From Paenibacillus qinlingensis (GTDB lineage: Bacteria > Bacillota > Bacilli > Paenibacillales > NBRC-103111), in assembly GCF_013204845.1 (NCBI RefSeq), contig NZ_JABMKY010000016.1, positions 62,001 through 126,000 of the forward strand: 64,000 nucleotides of DNA, written 5' to 3'. This document shows positions 18,237-27,551 of this stretch, in pieces; position 1 is the first letter of the stretch; every line of letters begins with the position of its first letter. A model generated the notes under the pieces. The model did not search any database, was not told the origin of the DNA, and was given only the letters and a program-made list of their open reading frames with translations. The position numbers were made by a program, and so were the translations under genes.

Positions 18237-19045
18237 AACCGAAATTAGTGCTTACCTATGTGATGCTTCTCATCGGCATTGTGATGATCATTCCGTTTCT
18301 GTTTATGATTTCATTTGCGCTGAAAACACCGCTAGAGATGACACAGCATCCGGCTTCTCTTCTGGTCAGCCATCCGTTTATGGGCAATTTTGAAACCATC
18401 TTCAAACACAAAACCTATTTCATCTGGTATTTTAACTCCATTAAAGTCGTGCTGGGCGTTCTTCTGTTAAGGGGGCTGCTCGTGACCATGGCGGCTTATG
18501 CCTTTGCAAGATTGGAATTCCGGTTTAAAAATGTCATTTTCATGATCTTGATCGCCAAGATGATGATTCCATCCGATACGACCATTGTCGCGAGGTTCTT
18601 GCTGTATAAGTACCTTCATTTAAATAACACGCATTGGGCGATTATTTTACCGGCGGCTTTCGACGTCTTCTTCCTGTTCTTGCTTAGACAATTCTTCATT
18701 AGTATTCCCAAAGAAATATCCGAAGCAGCCATTGTCGATGGTTGTTCGCATTATAAAGTGTACTATCGGATTATTTTACCGCTGGCTAAACCGGCGCTTG
18801 TCACGATGGTGTTGTTTACCTTCTTATGGACATGGAACGATTTCGCTTCACCGTTTGTGTTCATCACGGACATGAAGAAGCAGCTGTTAACGGTAGGCTT
18901 ATCCTACTTCCAAACCGAAGCGGGTGCTGACTATGCATTGCAAATGGCTGGTGCTGCTGTAGCTGTACTGCCTACGATTGTTCTGTTTATTTTCGCGCAA
19001 AAATATTTTGTTCAAGGTGTAACGATGTCTGGGGTTAAAGGTTGA
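18221..19045 (+). CDS. carbohydrate ABC transporter permease, MalG type
   Basis: About 274 residues from the ATG at 18221, preceded by GGAGGGGG. The alternative ATG at 18203 overlaps that site and is less likely. Hydrophobic helices are evident throughout, and the EAA loop reads SEAAIVDGCSHYKVYYRIILPL. The C-terminus ends in MSGVKG, as is common for MalG-type subunits. It starts inside the end of the upstream permease gene and is followed 17 bases later by the SGNH hydrolase, so the operon continues. Confidence 0.9.
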   Translation: MGTLLKPKLVLTYVMLLIGIVMIIPFLFMISFALKTPLEMTQHPASLLVSHPFMGNFETIFKHKTYFIWYFNSIKVVLGVLLLRGLLVTMAAYAFARLEFRFKNVIFMILIAKMMIPSDTTIVARFLLYKYLHLNNTHWAIILPAAFDVFFLFLLRQFFISIPKEISEAAIVDGCSHYKVYYRIILPLAKPALVTMVLFTFLWTWNDFASPFVFITDMKKQLLTVGLSYFQTEAGADYALQMAGAAVAVLPTIVLFIFAQKYFVQGVTMSGVKG

Positions 19046-19062
19046 TTGTTAGGAGGACAACG

Positions 19063-20070
19063 ATGCTATATCCGCTTAAGGAACCCAAGGTTGAGCTTCA
19101 CCATGTAACCGAAGGGGTGGAAGACGAAATCAAAGGGCTGCGATTATGCCGGATTCCTGAGAAACTGCGGCTGACGCTGAATGAATTTGCTCAGCGAAAC
19201 GCTCAGAGCGCTGCGGGCTCTGAAATCCGATTCCGCATGATCGGCGATCGTGCAGAGATCGGGCTATGGTGGGAGCCGCATCTTGAAACCCCGATTACGA
19301 CAATGGCAGCCCTTGTTATTGGTGAATTGCAGGCTGAGATTTATTATTTACAGACAGGATATAACCGAATCGTCATCAAGAGATATGAGTTACTACCCGA
19401 GTTAGAAATGATCCTGCCACAGAAAGCCTACGATAGGGAACTGTACCGACTCGTGCTTCCCTATCAAGGGAAGGTGTATCTCTCTTCTATTGAGGGTGAA
19501 GTAGAGCCACCGTACCGCTTGAAGGTCCCTGGCAAAAGCTATCTAGCGTACGGTTCCTCCATTACTCATGGAGCTTCAGCGTGGTCGCCAACTGGAACGT
19601 ATGCGTTCCGGTTGGCTCAATTGCTTGGTTTGGAATTACGTAATTTTGGGTTAGCAGGCGGAGCAAAGCTTGAACCGCAAATGGCAGATTATTTGATGGA
19701 GCTAGAAGGCTGGGAGATCGCTACTGTCGAGCTTGGGATCAATGTAGTGTATGACTGGACGGCTGAAGCGTTTCGCGATGCGGTTGATATTTTCCTAGAC
19801 AGATTAGTAGCTGGTCTTGGCGAGCGCAAGGTGTTCGTCACGGACATGTTCTGGTTTGCCATGGACGCATCAGGGGATACGAAGTCTAACCTATTTCGAG
19901 CTATTGTTCAACAGGCCGTCAGTATGCGTAATCATCCGGGTATGATAGGTATTCCTGGCAGAGATCTATTGGAACCAGAGAACCAAACGCTCGATTTGGT
20001 ACATCCGTCTCAGGCTGGAATGGAGCAGATTGCTCAGCGGCTGTACGCAGCGATCTCAGTGCATTTGTAA
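19063..20070 (+). CDS. SGNH/GDSL-type hydrolase, probable carbohydrate esterase
   Basis: The protein has 335 residues from the ATG at 19063, six bases after AGGAGG. The N-terminal 150 residues look like a beta-sandwich domain. The C-terminal part has SGNH blocks: YGSSITHG (candidate nucleophile Ser166), FGLAGG (block II), ELGINV (block III, Asn) and DLVHPS (Asp311 and His314). There is no signal peptide, so it would act on imported oligosaccharides. It sits in an ABC transporter operon, much as YesT and YesY sit in the B. subtilis rhamnogalacturonan cluster. Removal of acetyl groups from pectic fragments is the likely role, by inference. Confidence 0.82.
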   Translation: MLYPLKEPKVELHHVTEGVEDEIKGLRLCRIPEKLRLTLNEFAQRNAQSAAGSEIRFRMIGDRAEIGLWWEPHLETPITTMAALVIGELQAEIYYLQTGYNRIVIKRYELLPELEMILPQKAYDRELYRLVLPYQGKVYLSSIEGEVEPPYRLKVPGKSYLAYGSSITHGASAWSPTGTYAFRLAQLLGLELRNFGLAGGAKLEPQMADYLMELEGWEIATVELGINVVYDWTAEAFRDAVDIFLDRLVAGLGERKVFVTDMFWFAMDASGDTKSNLFRAIVQQAVSMRNHPGMIGIPGRDLLEPENQTLDLVHPSQAGMEQIAQRLYAAISVHL

Positions 20071-20096
20071 AAACATATGAAATCGAGGAATCAAGG

Positions 20097-22316
20097 ATGG
20101 CATTTAACGTAGATTGGGAATCGTTTCTTTCCGCGCATGATGTGGTTCAGCCAGATCTTAAGTATCACGGCGGTTATTCCGAAGCAACGGAAGAGCATAA
20201 GCGCCAAAGTACACGAAAGGAATGGGGAGAGGGAGCTTTCATTGGAAATGGGATGATCGGGGCCATGATTCTGAAGGACTCGCCTCAGGATTTGGCGTGG
20301 GAACTGGGAAGGAATGATGTTGTTGCGCATAACCATTTGACCGGAATCGATTGGTCCGTACCCCGTGTTCCAATTGGTGATATGCTACTGAGGCCAAAAG
20401 GCAAGATAAAGGAAGAAACCATGCGGTTGTCGTTATGGCATGCAGAAGCAACGGGAGCGATGACGACTGATCAAGGAACTCTCGAATGGCGCTCTATAGC
20501 CCATGCTCAGATGGATTGTCTGATAATTGAATGGAAATCAACCGGAAGCGAAGGAGCGGTAGTGGGATTTCGCCCCCGCCATGGCGTGAGTCCGAGGTTG
20601 GAGTTGGTCCCACACAATCTGTCGCGCAAGTATCTTCCTCCGCCCCCAATGCAGCTTCATCAGCAAGGCACACAGGTAAGCATTCAAACCTTTGTTAAAG
20701 TAGAGGAAGACGACACTGTTATATCCGAGGGAGCCTGCGTCGTGGCTTGGAAAGAGATTAACTTCAGTGATTCCCATGGTGTTGTATACGTAAGCATCAC
20801 AAACTCCTATTATGACGAAAGTGCAATAGATGAGGCCCTTAGGACGATTGACTCTGTAACAAGGCTTTCCTTAGAAAACGTTATCGAAACGCATAGAGCC
20901 TGGTGGCATGAATATTACCCAGCGAGTTTTATCTCCCTGCCTGATAAGTATTGGGAAGGGATGTATTGGATTCAGATGTACAAGTTGGCAAGCGCCGTTC
21001 GTGAAGATTCACCGGTGCTGGATAATCAGGGACCATGGCTTACGAATACAGGTTGGCCGGGAACTTGGTGGAATTTAAACGTACAGTTGTCTTATCTTTC
21101 GGTCTATAAAGCAAATCGGCTGTCAATCGGCGAGTCATTAATCGGTAATTTGGAACGATATCACGAAAATTTACGCCAGAACGCTATACCCATCGGATTA
21201 GATGACGGAGCGTATATCGAAAGGCAATCCAGCGTTAATTTAGTATCACCATGTCTGAAACCTAATTTTGAATATGGAAATTTACCATGGGCATTGCATA
21301 ATGTGTGGAGGCACTACCGTTCCACTATGGACGAAGCATTCCTTAGGGAGCGACTGTATCCACTGCTGCGAGCCAGTATGAATGTGTATTTGCACATCTG
21401 CTTTAGGGGTGAGGATGGCTATCTTCATTTGCCCAAAACAGCTTCGCCCGAGTATCCGGGACCGGAAAGCGGCACGGCTTATCCAACGGAGGACGCCAAT
21501 TACGATTTGGCTTTATTCCGTTGGGGTTGTCAGGCATTAGTGGAGGCTAATGATCGGTTGCGTCTTGGTGATCCGCTAGAGGACCGTTGGAAGGAAGTGC
21601 TTCAAGATCTGGCACCCTATCCAATTGACCACAATGGTTTCAAGGTAGGCAAAGATGTGCCCTTTGCAGTATCTCATCGGCATTATTCCCATCTCTTGAT
21701 GTTTTTCCCTCTGCATCTTGTTCACGTTGATCAGACGGAATATTCGGATGTGATTAAGAAAACGATCTCTCACTGGATTCGTTTAATGGGAGGGCTACAA
21801 GGCTATTCCTACACAGGTGCGGCCTGCATGGCAGCTACACTGGGTGACGGTAACCAAACACTGGCTTACTTAAATGAATTCCGGCGTTTTTTGTATCCGA
21901 ATACCATGTATTCCGAGATGTATCCGGTGATCGAAACCCCGTTGTCTAGTGCAGAATGCATCCATTACATGGTTATGCAGTGTTGGGGCGATACGATCCG
22001 CATTTTTCCTGCCGTACCTGATGAATGGAAGGAAATATCCTTTGGGAAGCTATTGGCGGAAGGCGCTTTTGAAGTGTCTGGTCAATGGAAGAAGAGCAAG
22101 ACGGAATATGTTGGTATTAAAAGTCTTGCTGGCGCTCCATTGAGGATCATGCCGAATTTACTTGGACCGCTGGAAGCGACCGGAGAACGGAATTTCTCCA
22201 TTACGGAAGTGTCACCGGGTGTGTATGATATTGATTTGAAGCTGGGGGAATCCATACTTCTTTATACGGGAAGCCGCCCTGAGGAGATCGGCATTGGTCC
22301 GGTTTCCAGTCTCTAA
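20097..22316 (+). CDS. GH95-like glycoside hydrolase
   Basis: This 739-residue cytoplasmic protein has features of the GH95 family. GNGMIGAMI near residue 50 matches the family N-terminal motif. NLNVQLSYL near 325 and HRHYSHLLMFFPLH near 527 correspond to the catalytic (alpha/alpha)6 barrel, and IRIFPAVPDEW near 630 begins the C-terminal domain. GH95 enzymes remove alpha-L-fucose or alpha-L-galactose from plant glycans. Sequence away from the motifs looks divergent, so the substrate is uncertain; a related activity on pectin or xyloglucan side chains is possible. It follows the SGNH hydrolase by 26 bases in the same operon. Confidence 0.75.
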   Translation: MAFNVDWESFLSAHDVVQPDLKYHGGYSEATEEHKRQSTRKEWGEGAFIGNGMIGAMILKDSPQDLAWELGRNDVVAHNHLTGIDWSVPRVPIGDMLLRPKGKIKEETMRLSLWHAEATGAMTTDQGTLEWRSIAHAQMDCLIIEWKSTGSEGAVVGFRPRHGVSPRLELVPHNLSRKYLPPPPMQLHQQGTQVSIQTFVKVEEDDTVISEGACVVAWKEINFSDSHGVVYVSITNSYYDESAIDEALRTIDSVTRLSLENVIETHRAWWHEYYPASFISLPDKYWEGMYWIQMYKLASAVREDSPVLDNQGPWLTNTGWPGTWWNLNVQLSYLSVYKANRLSIGESLIGNLERYHENLRQNAIPIGLDDGAYIERQSSVNLVSPCLKPNFEYGNLPWALHNVWRHYRSTMDEAFLRERLYPLLRASMNVYLHICFRGEDGYLHLPKTASPEYPGPESGTAYPTEDANYDLALFRWGCQALVEANDRLRLGDPLEDRWKEVLQDLAPYPIDHNGFKVGKDVPFAVSHRHYSHLLMFFPLHLVHVDQTEYSDVIKKTISHWIRLMGGLQGYSYTGAACMAATLGDGNQTLAYLNEFRRFLYPNTMYSEMYPVIETPLSSAECIHYMVMQCWGDTIRIFPAVPDEWKEISFGKLLAEGAFEVSGQWKKSKTEYVGIKSLAGAPLRIMPNLLGPLEATGERNFSITEVSPGVYDIDLKLGESILLYTGSRPEEIGIGPVSSL

Positions 22317-22465
22317 GAATTTGAGGATACTTGAAGGGAGGTGAGGGAGCAGCATTTGTGTGAAAAAGTGAACCTTACCTGATGATAGACATAGCGTCAT
22401 TAGGTGAACTGCCAGTAGTGTCGAATGTTCATGCGAAAGAGGAGTCGTTTTGGAATGAAAATTTT

Positions 22466-22479
22466 TGAAAGCGTTAACA
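22466..22479. promoter_or_regulatory. cre site (CcpA operator)
   Basis: TGAAAGCGTTAACA matches the cre consensus TGWAANCGNTNWCA at all 14 positions. It lies 35 bases upstream of the start codon of the secreted beta-helix protein, so carbon catabolite repression of that gene is likely. The rest of the 198-base gap holds the AAAGGGG ribosome binding site and no obvious terminator after the GH95-like gene. Confidence 0.8.
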
Positions 22480-22514
22480 AAATTTGTAATTCAATATGTA
22501 AAGGGGAATGATTC

Positions 22515-24593
22515 ATGTATTCTGCCAAAAAATTAGTCACTATTTTCGCTACAATCGTTATCATGCTGTCTTTCGTAGGAGCAATACCTAAAGCCGCTAT
22601 GGCTGCGGGTACTATTTATTATGTGGATTCTTCGAGATCGGATGACAGCGGAGATGGAAAGAGCACAGCGACTGCTTGGAAAAGTTTGACCAAGGTTAAT
22701 GCGACAACATTCGCAGCTGGCGACCAGATCCTGTTCAAATCGGGCGGTACTTGGACCGGCCAGCTATATCCGAAGGGTTCAGGTGTGTCTGGCAGTCCAA
22801 TCATTATTTCCAGCTACGGCAGTGGAAGTAAACCGCTCATTAATGGGAACGGGCTTACGATGAATGCGGATGGCAGCGGAGGCTCGGCTGTCTATTTGTA
22901 CAATCAAGAGTACTGGGAAATTAAGAACCTAGAAGTGACGAATAAGGGCGCAACCGCTGCCAAACGCTTAGGTGTCAATGTGGTTGCCTCGGATTATGGG
23001 ACGGCCAATTACATTCATATTTCCAATCTTACCGTGCACGATGTGAATGGGATTAATACGGATAAGAAAAACGGCGGCATTGCTGTGCAGGCATTAGGAA
23101 CCTCCTTATCGACGAAGTGGAACGACGTGCGCATCGAAGGAAATACCGTGTACACCGTGGATTCAACGGGTATTCAGACGCACTCCCGCTGGATGAACCG
23201 AGGTGGCATGGTTGATTCTGGACCATGGTCAGGTTTCACTAATGTACTTATTCAGTACAATACGGTTTACGATATCGGGCGTGATGGCATTCTGGTTAGA
23301 GTAAGTTCGGCACCCGTTATCCAGTACAATGTCGTTCATCATGCTAATATGCGTTCTGGTGCTGAGGGGGTCGCCATCTGGCCGTTCAATACAGACGATG
23401 CGCTAGTGCAATACAACGAAGCGTACAGCACGCATGGGAGTCTGGACGGACAAGGATTTGACTCCGATTATGACTCCAATCGAACGATCATTCAATATAA
23501 CTATAGCCATGACAACGAAGGCGGTTTCGTTCTCATTTGCAATAACGGCACAAGTAATTTCAACAATGGCACGATAGTGCGATATAACATCAGTCAGAAC
23601 GATGGTACCCGTATTTTTCAATTGGCAGGTCCTGTCACCAATACGAGCATTTATAACAATACGATCTATATTGGTGCGGGAGCGGGCACGAATATTTTAT
23701 TAATTAACGATTGGGGGGGATATGCGAGCAATACATCTTTTAAAAATAATATTATCTATAACCTAGGCAGCGGCGGATATATCATGGGAAGCAGTACGAA
23801 TACGGTCTTTGATTCTAATGTTTTTTATGGCAATCATCCTAGTTCTGAGCCAAGCGATGCGAACAAGCTTACGACGAATCCGCTTCTAGTTAGTCCTGGA
23901 ACGGGAACGAGTCTTACTGGCGTGGATGGCTACAAGCTGCAGAATGGTTCACCAGCCATCGACAGCGGTGTTGCGATTAGCAGCAACGGTGGTAAGGATT
24001 ATTGGGGCAGTGCAGTACCGGCAAACAGTGTTCCAGATCGTGGTGCCTACGAAGGTGCAGGCATTGGTTCCCCTCCAGTGGTTACTGTGTTTAGTGATAA
24101 TTTTGAAAGTGGTTCCAGTAGCTGGACGACAAGCGGAGGTACGTGGAGCGTAATCACAGACGGAAGTAAAGTATTCAATCAGTCCTTGGCCACTGGTGAA
24201 GCTCTTGCCTTTGCGGGGAGTGCATGGACGAACTATACCTATTCCTCGAAAGTAAAGCTAAATAATGCTTATGCCAACGCAGGACTGCTATTCCGTGTCA
24301 CAGATGCGAACAATTACTATATGCTGCGAATCAACAACAGTACGAATTCCCTTGATTTATATAAAAAGGTAAGCGGGACGTTGACCTTGCTATCGAGTGC
24401 TTCGTTCAGCTCTACGATTAGCACGTGGTACGACCTCAAAGTGAAGATAACCGGGAGCAATATCCTCGGTTCGGTGAACGGTACGCAGCTGATTAACTAC
24501 ACGAATGGAACATCGGAGCTGAGTACAGGCAAAATCGGTTACCGGATGGCTTCCTCGACAGCTAGCTTTGATGATGCTGTGGTTACACAGTAA
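22515..24593 (+). CDS. secreted right-handed beta-helix protein, probable pectate-lyase-like enzyme
   Basis: The 692-residue protein has a signal peptide ending at KAAMA, followed by TIYYVDSSRSDDSGDG, the start common to PL9-type and other beta-helix proteins. Residues about 130-480 contain many short Asn-rich turns (VLIQYNTVYD, IIQYNYSHD, SIYNNTIY), the signature of parallel beta-helix coils. From about residue 520 a separate beta-sandwich domain begins (DNFESGSSSWTTSGGTW), resembling LamG/CBM66-like carbohydrate-binding modules. It would act outside the cell as a polysaccharide lyase or hydrolase feeding the ABC transporter. A perfect cre site precedes it. I cannot identify catalytic residues with confidence. 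Confidence 0.78.
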   Translation: MYSAKKLVTIFATIVIMLSFVGAIPKAAMAAGTIYYVDSSRSDDSGDGKSTATAWKSLTKVNATTFAAGDQILFKSGGTWTGQLYPKGSGVSGSPIIISSYGSGSKPLINGNGLTMNADGSGGSAVYLYNQEYWEIKNLEVTNKGATAAKRLGVNVVASDYGTANYIHISNLTVHDVNGINTDKKNGGIAVQALGTSLSTKWNDVRIEGNTVYTVDSTGIQTHSRWMNRGGMVDSGPWSGFTNVLIQYNTVYDIGRDGILVRVSSAPVIQYNVVHHANMRSGAEGVAIWPFNTDDALVQYNEAYSTHGSLDGQGFDSDYDSNRTIIQYNYSHDNEGGFVLICNNGTSNFNNGTIVRYNISQNDGTRIFQLAGPVTNTSIYNNTIYIGAGAGTNILLINDWGGYASNTSFKNNIIYNLGSGGYIMGSSTNTVFDSNVFYGNHPSSEPSDANKLTTNPLLVSPGTGTSLTGVDGYKLQNGSPAIDSGVAISSNGGKDYWGSAVPANSVPDRGAYEGAGIGSPPVVTVFSDNFESGSSSWTTSGGTWSVITDGSKVFNQSLATGEALAFAGSAWTNYTYSSKVKLNNAYANAGLLFRVTDANNYYMLRINNSTNSLDLYKKVSGTLTLLSSASFSSTISTWYDLKVKITGSNILGSVNGTQLINYTNGTSELSTGKIGYRMASSTASFDDAVVTQ

Positions 24594-24696
24594 AATGAAT
24601 GGCTGCGTTTTGCTCCCAAACACATAGTTGCATTCCTACGTTATCCTGACTAGTATATCCTTAATGACTAGTTCATATTGGAAGGGGTTAAAAGGG

Positions 24697-25194
24697 ATGC
24701 GAATAGGTGTTATAGCAGATACGCACTTATCCTACCGTGCCACGAAGCTGCCCGATGCGCTTGTAGCGGGGCTACAGGGTGTCGATCTTATCATTCATGC
24801 AGGAGATTGGGTGAGTGAGCATATCATCGAACTTGTCGAGCAGATTGCACCATGTGAGTCCGTAGCTGGCAATAACGACGGTGATGACATTGTGGAGAGG
24901 TTTGGGAAGAAGAAACTATTAACCTTCGGTAATTTCCGCATTGGACTTATTCATGGAGATGGCTTCCGGAAAACGACTGAGGAAAGAGCACGTGAGGCGT
25001 TCGAGGCTGAGCGGCCTGATATGGTGATCTTCGGACACTCACACATCCCGTTTCTTCAAAATATCCAAGGGACAATTATGTTCAATCCTGGTTCGCCTAC
25101 GGATAAAAGAAGACAGCCTCGCTACTCGTATGGCATTCTCCAATTAGGGGAGCAATGGAAGGCGGAGCATCTCTTCTTTGATTCCAAAGCGTAG
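24697..25194 (+). CDS. YfcE/MJ0936-type metallophosphoesterase
   Basis: The protein has 165 residues from the ATG at 24697, nine bases after GGAAGGGG. It has all five metal-binding blocks of the calcineurin-like fold: ADTH, HAGDW, GNND, HGDG and GHSH. Such small phosphodiesterases hydrolyse model phosphodiesters in vitro, but natural substrates are generally unknown. It is cytoplasmic. It follows the polysaccharide locus but has its own ribosome binding site and ends before a terminator, so it is likely an independent unit. Confidence 0.88.
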   Translation: MRIGVIADTHLSYRATKLPDALVAGLQGVDLIIHAGDWVSEHIIELVEQIAPCESVAGNNDGDDIVERFGKKKLLTFGNFRIGLIHGDGFRKTTEERAREAFEAERPDMVIFGHSHIPFLQNIQGTIMFNPGSPTDKRRQPRYSYGILQLGEQWKAEHLFFDSKA

Positions 25195-25230
25195 TCGACT
25201 GTGAACCAACTAATCACAAGTAAAACAAAT

Positions 25231-25273
25231 AGGGCTATCCGCAAAGTAGATCATTCTACTTGAGGCTAGCCTT
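25231..25273. terminator. terminator-like hairpin
   Basis: The inner stem AAGTAGA/TCTACTT with loop TCAT is extended by the partly paired outer arms GGGCTA/TAGCC, followed by TTGTTTGTTTTAC. It resembles the hairpins at 11078 and 35211. Confidence 0.65.
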
Positions 25274-25537
25274 GTTTGTTTTACTATAATCTCTAGGCGT
25301 CAAAGGAAAGGTGGAAGTACTATTGGGTTTAAACTGGACGGAATTAGCAGGATAGGGAACGTATGTACGCTATTCATTCCATTGTCGTCACATATAGCGT
25401 TTTTCTGCATAATAAGGTCCTGTCGTTCCCTTTCAATGTCCATTTGCCTGATGTAGACAGGAATAGTGTATCCTCGTTCCCTTCATCCTAGATGGCGTTA
25501 TGAAACTGGTGTATGAACCAGTCCCTATTCGCTGTTG
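25274..25537. other. intergenic stretch with diverged short repeats
   Basis: No gene is visible. The words GGGAACGTATG at about 25358 and CGTTCCC near 25434 and 25478 are related in inverse orientation, and GAATAGTGTATC near 25461 resembles the complement of GCTATTCATTCC near 25371. These may be remnants of an intergenic repeat family. The similarity is weak. Confidence 0.3.
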
Positions 25538-26401
25538 CTACCGCACATACCACTCGCCGGACACCCAATCCGTCGATTTCCACTTCAGCACATCAGGATT
25601 CGCCAGGTGCATAATCTCCTTAAGGAAATCGAGCTGCTCAAGATCGGTCATCGGCTTGAAGCTTTTCGCTATGGCCAGATTCTGCTCCAGTTGCTCCATA
25701 GACTCCATACCTACGATGGCTGTAGAAATCGGCAAAGACAATGTGTAGCGCAAAGCTTTCTCATACCAAGGTGCCAATTTGCCGAGTGCCATGACTTTCA
25801 TGCCGATTACTGCGATTCCCTTCTCATTAGCTTTGGGCAGGAACTCATGAGCGAAGCTATAAACAAGGTGATCAGCAGCGGAAAGAGCGACAAGTGCGCT
25901 ATCGAACGGATAGCGGTCAATCGCTTCCAGCTGGACCTGAGGATTCGTATGACCACTGATCGAGATATGCTTGATCATGCCTTGTTCCTTCGCTTCAAGC
26001 AAAGCTTCGAGTGCGCCTCCTTTGGCAAAACACTGATCGAGCTCTTCCATTTTCATAATGTTATGTAGACGCCACTCCTCCACGTGATCCGTCTGCAGAC
26101 GTTTCAAGCTGTCTTCGAGAAGTCGCAAAGAACCGTCCCGTGTTCGGTCATTGGTCTTGGTTGCAATCCAAACCTCGTCCCTGCGCTGATGGAGGGCTAG
26201 TGCTTTACCTAACCGTTCTTCCGATTGCCCTTTCGAATAGCTAGGAGCTGTGTCGTAGTAGGTAATTCCCTCATCAATGGCACGATTCACAATTTGAATC
26301 GCCTGTTCTTCTGTGCAGTTATGCTCGTCTACAATACGTTGGGCACCAAAGCTTAATAGTGGGAAATGTGCTCCCGTCCGGCCAAAAGGTCTTTTCTCCA
26401 T
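25538..26401 (-). CDS. aldo/keto reductase
   Basis: About 287 residues with the aldo/keto reductase layout: RPFGRTGAHFPLLSFG at the start, the catalytic Asp and Tyr in ITYYDTAPSYSKGQSE near residue 50, the Lys in IATKTNDR near 85, and a His in EEWRLHNI near 112. The C-terminal cofactor segment reads STAIVGMES. The ATG at 26401 has AGGAGG ten bases upstream; the ATG at 26410 is only one base from it. It would reduce aldehydes or ketones with NADPH. Its physiological substrate is unknown and no partner gene is adjacent. Confidence 0.88.
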   Translation of the reverse strand: MEKRPFGRTGAHFPLLSFGAQRIVDEHNCTEEQAIQIVNRAIDEGITYYDTAPSYSKGQSEERLGKALALHQRRDEVWIATKTNDRTRDGSLRLLEDSLKRLQTDHVEEWRLHNIMKMEELDQCFAKGGALEALLEAKEQGMIKHISISGHTNPQVQLEAIDRYPFDSALVALSAADHLVYSFAHEFLPKANEKGIAVIGMKVMALGKLAPWYEKALRYTLSLPISTAIVGMESMEQLEQNLAIAKSFKPMTDLEQLDFLKEIMHLANPDVLKWKSTDWVSGEWYVR

Positions 26402-26641
26402 TCCAATCATTCCTCCTACAATGGCAAACTGAAGTTATTATGTCCTATCGTTCCCACATTGGATACCAAGACATACCAATTTTATCATATTGGTTGAATT
26501 TCGAAGAGAGCGAATTAAGAAGGAATCTAATGCATGTCCATATAATTTAATTGAGAAGAGGTTCTTCGTCAGGATTCGACCTAATTGGTTCGAAATGATG
26601 AACAAATGGGTCTTTGGGCCTAATATTTTCGCGAAAAAGGA

Positions 26642-26670
26642 TTGTAGTAATACGTAAATAAACTTATTAT
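26642..26670 (+). promoter_or_regulatory. candidate sigma-A promoter for motAB
   Basis: TTGTAG at 26642-26647, a 17-base spacer and TATTAT at 26665-26670 lie about 84 bases before the motA start. I found no sigma-D-like sequence. The remainder of the 350-base gap 26402-26753 shows no gene. Confidence 0.35.
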
Positions 26671-26753
26671 GAATATAGGGCTCAATTATTGTCGAAAGCT
26701 TGGTCAAACAAGTTGAAATACATAAATCGATTACTTGAAGAGGTGCATGAATA

Positions 26754-27551
26754 ATGGAGAAATCATCAATTATTGGGATCGTACTCGCTGCTGTTTCTAT
26801 TGGATTTGGGATGGTACTTAAGGGAGCAAGTTTAGCGGCTTTATTAAATCCTGCAGCTGCTTTAATTATTTTCGGTGGAACAGCTTCTGCACTGTTCATA
26901 GCTTTCTCACTCGAAGAGATCAAGAAAATTCCGGTCTTATTAAAAATCATTTTTACTGAACAGAAACTAATGCCCAAAAAAGAATTGATCGAAACGTTCA
27001 TTAACTGGGTGAGCATTACGCGTCGTGAGGGGCTGCTTTCTTTGGAGAAGCAAGCTGAGGAGCTTTCGGATCCTTTTATGAAAAGTGGTATGCGACTGAT
27101 TATCGATGGGAATGACCCTGACTTCGTACGCGATGTTCTACTTGAAGATATTGCCGAGATGGAAACGAGACATAAGAAATTTGCAAGTATTTTTACACAA
27201 GCAGGTACATATGCGCCTACATTAGGGGTACTTGGTGCTGTTGTAGGGCTTATCGCAGCACTAGGTAATTTAAGTGAAGTGGAGAAATTGGGTCACTTGA
27301 TTTCAGCTGCTTTCGTTGCTACCATGTTCGGTATTTTCCTGGGCTATGTTATTTTTCACCCTTTTGCCAATAAACTTAAGCAGAAGTCCAAGAAAGAGGT
27401 TGAAATTAAGCTGATGGTCGTAGAAGGCTTACTTTCCATCCAATCTGGTGTGTCTGCCAATTCCGTGAAGCAGAAGATGATGATTTTTGTTGCTAACAAA
27501 GATCGTGAGTCCTATGAACAAAGCATGGAGGGGGGGGCATCCGGACAGTGA
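26754..27551 (+). CDS. motA: flagellar motor stator protein MotA
   Basis: The 265-residue protein has four hydrophobic segments (about 5-25, 30-50, 155-175 and 190-210). The large cytoplasmic loop between the second and third carries the conserved REGLLSLE segment. TLGVLGAVVGLIAAL begins the third helix. MotA surrounds MotB to make the ion channel that powers rotation. The final bases overlap the GTG start of motB, so the two are translationally coupled. Whether the pair uses protons (MotAB) or sodium (MotPS) cannot be settled by eye. Confidence 0.92.
   Translation: MEKSSIIGIVLAAVSIGFGMVLKGASLAALLNPAAALIIFGGTASALFIAFSLEEIKKIPVLLKIIFTEQKLMPKKELIETFINWVSITRREGLLSLEKQAEELSDPFMKSGMRLIIDGNDPDFVRDVLLEDIAEMETRHKKFASIFTQAGTYAPTLGVLGAVVGLIAALGNLSEVEKLGHLISAAFVATMFGIFLGYVIFHPFANKLKQKSKKEVEIKLMVVEGLLSIQSGVSANSVKQKMMIFVANKDRESYEQSMEGGASGQ

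Noticed and set aside
26438-27016. Minus-strand frame of 192 codons over the motA start
   Set aside because: It lies opposite motA and its upstream region, shows no family motif, and would end within the aldo/keto reductase promoter region.
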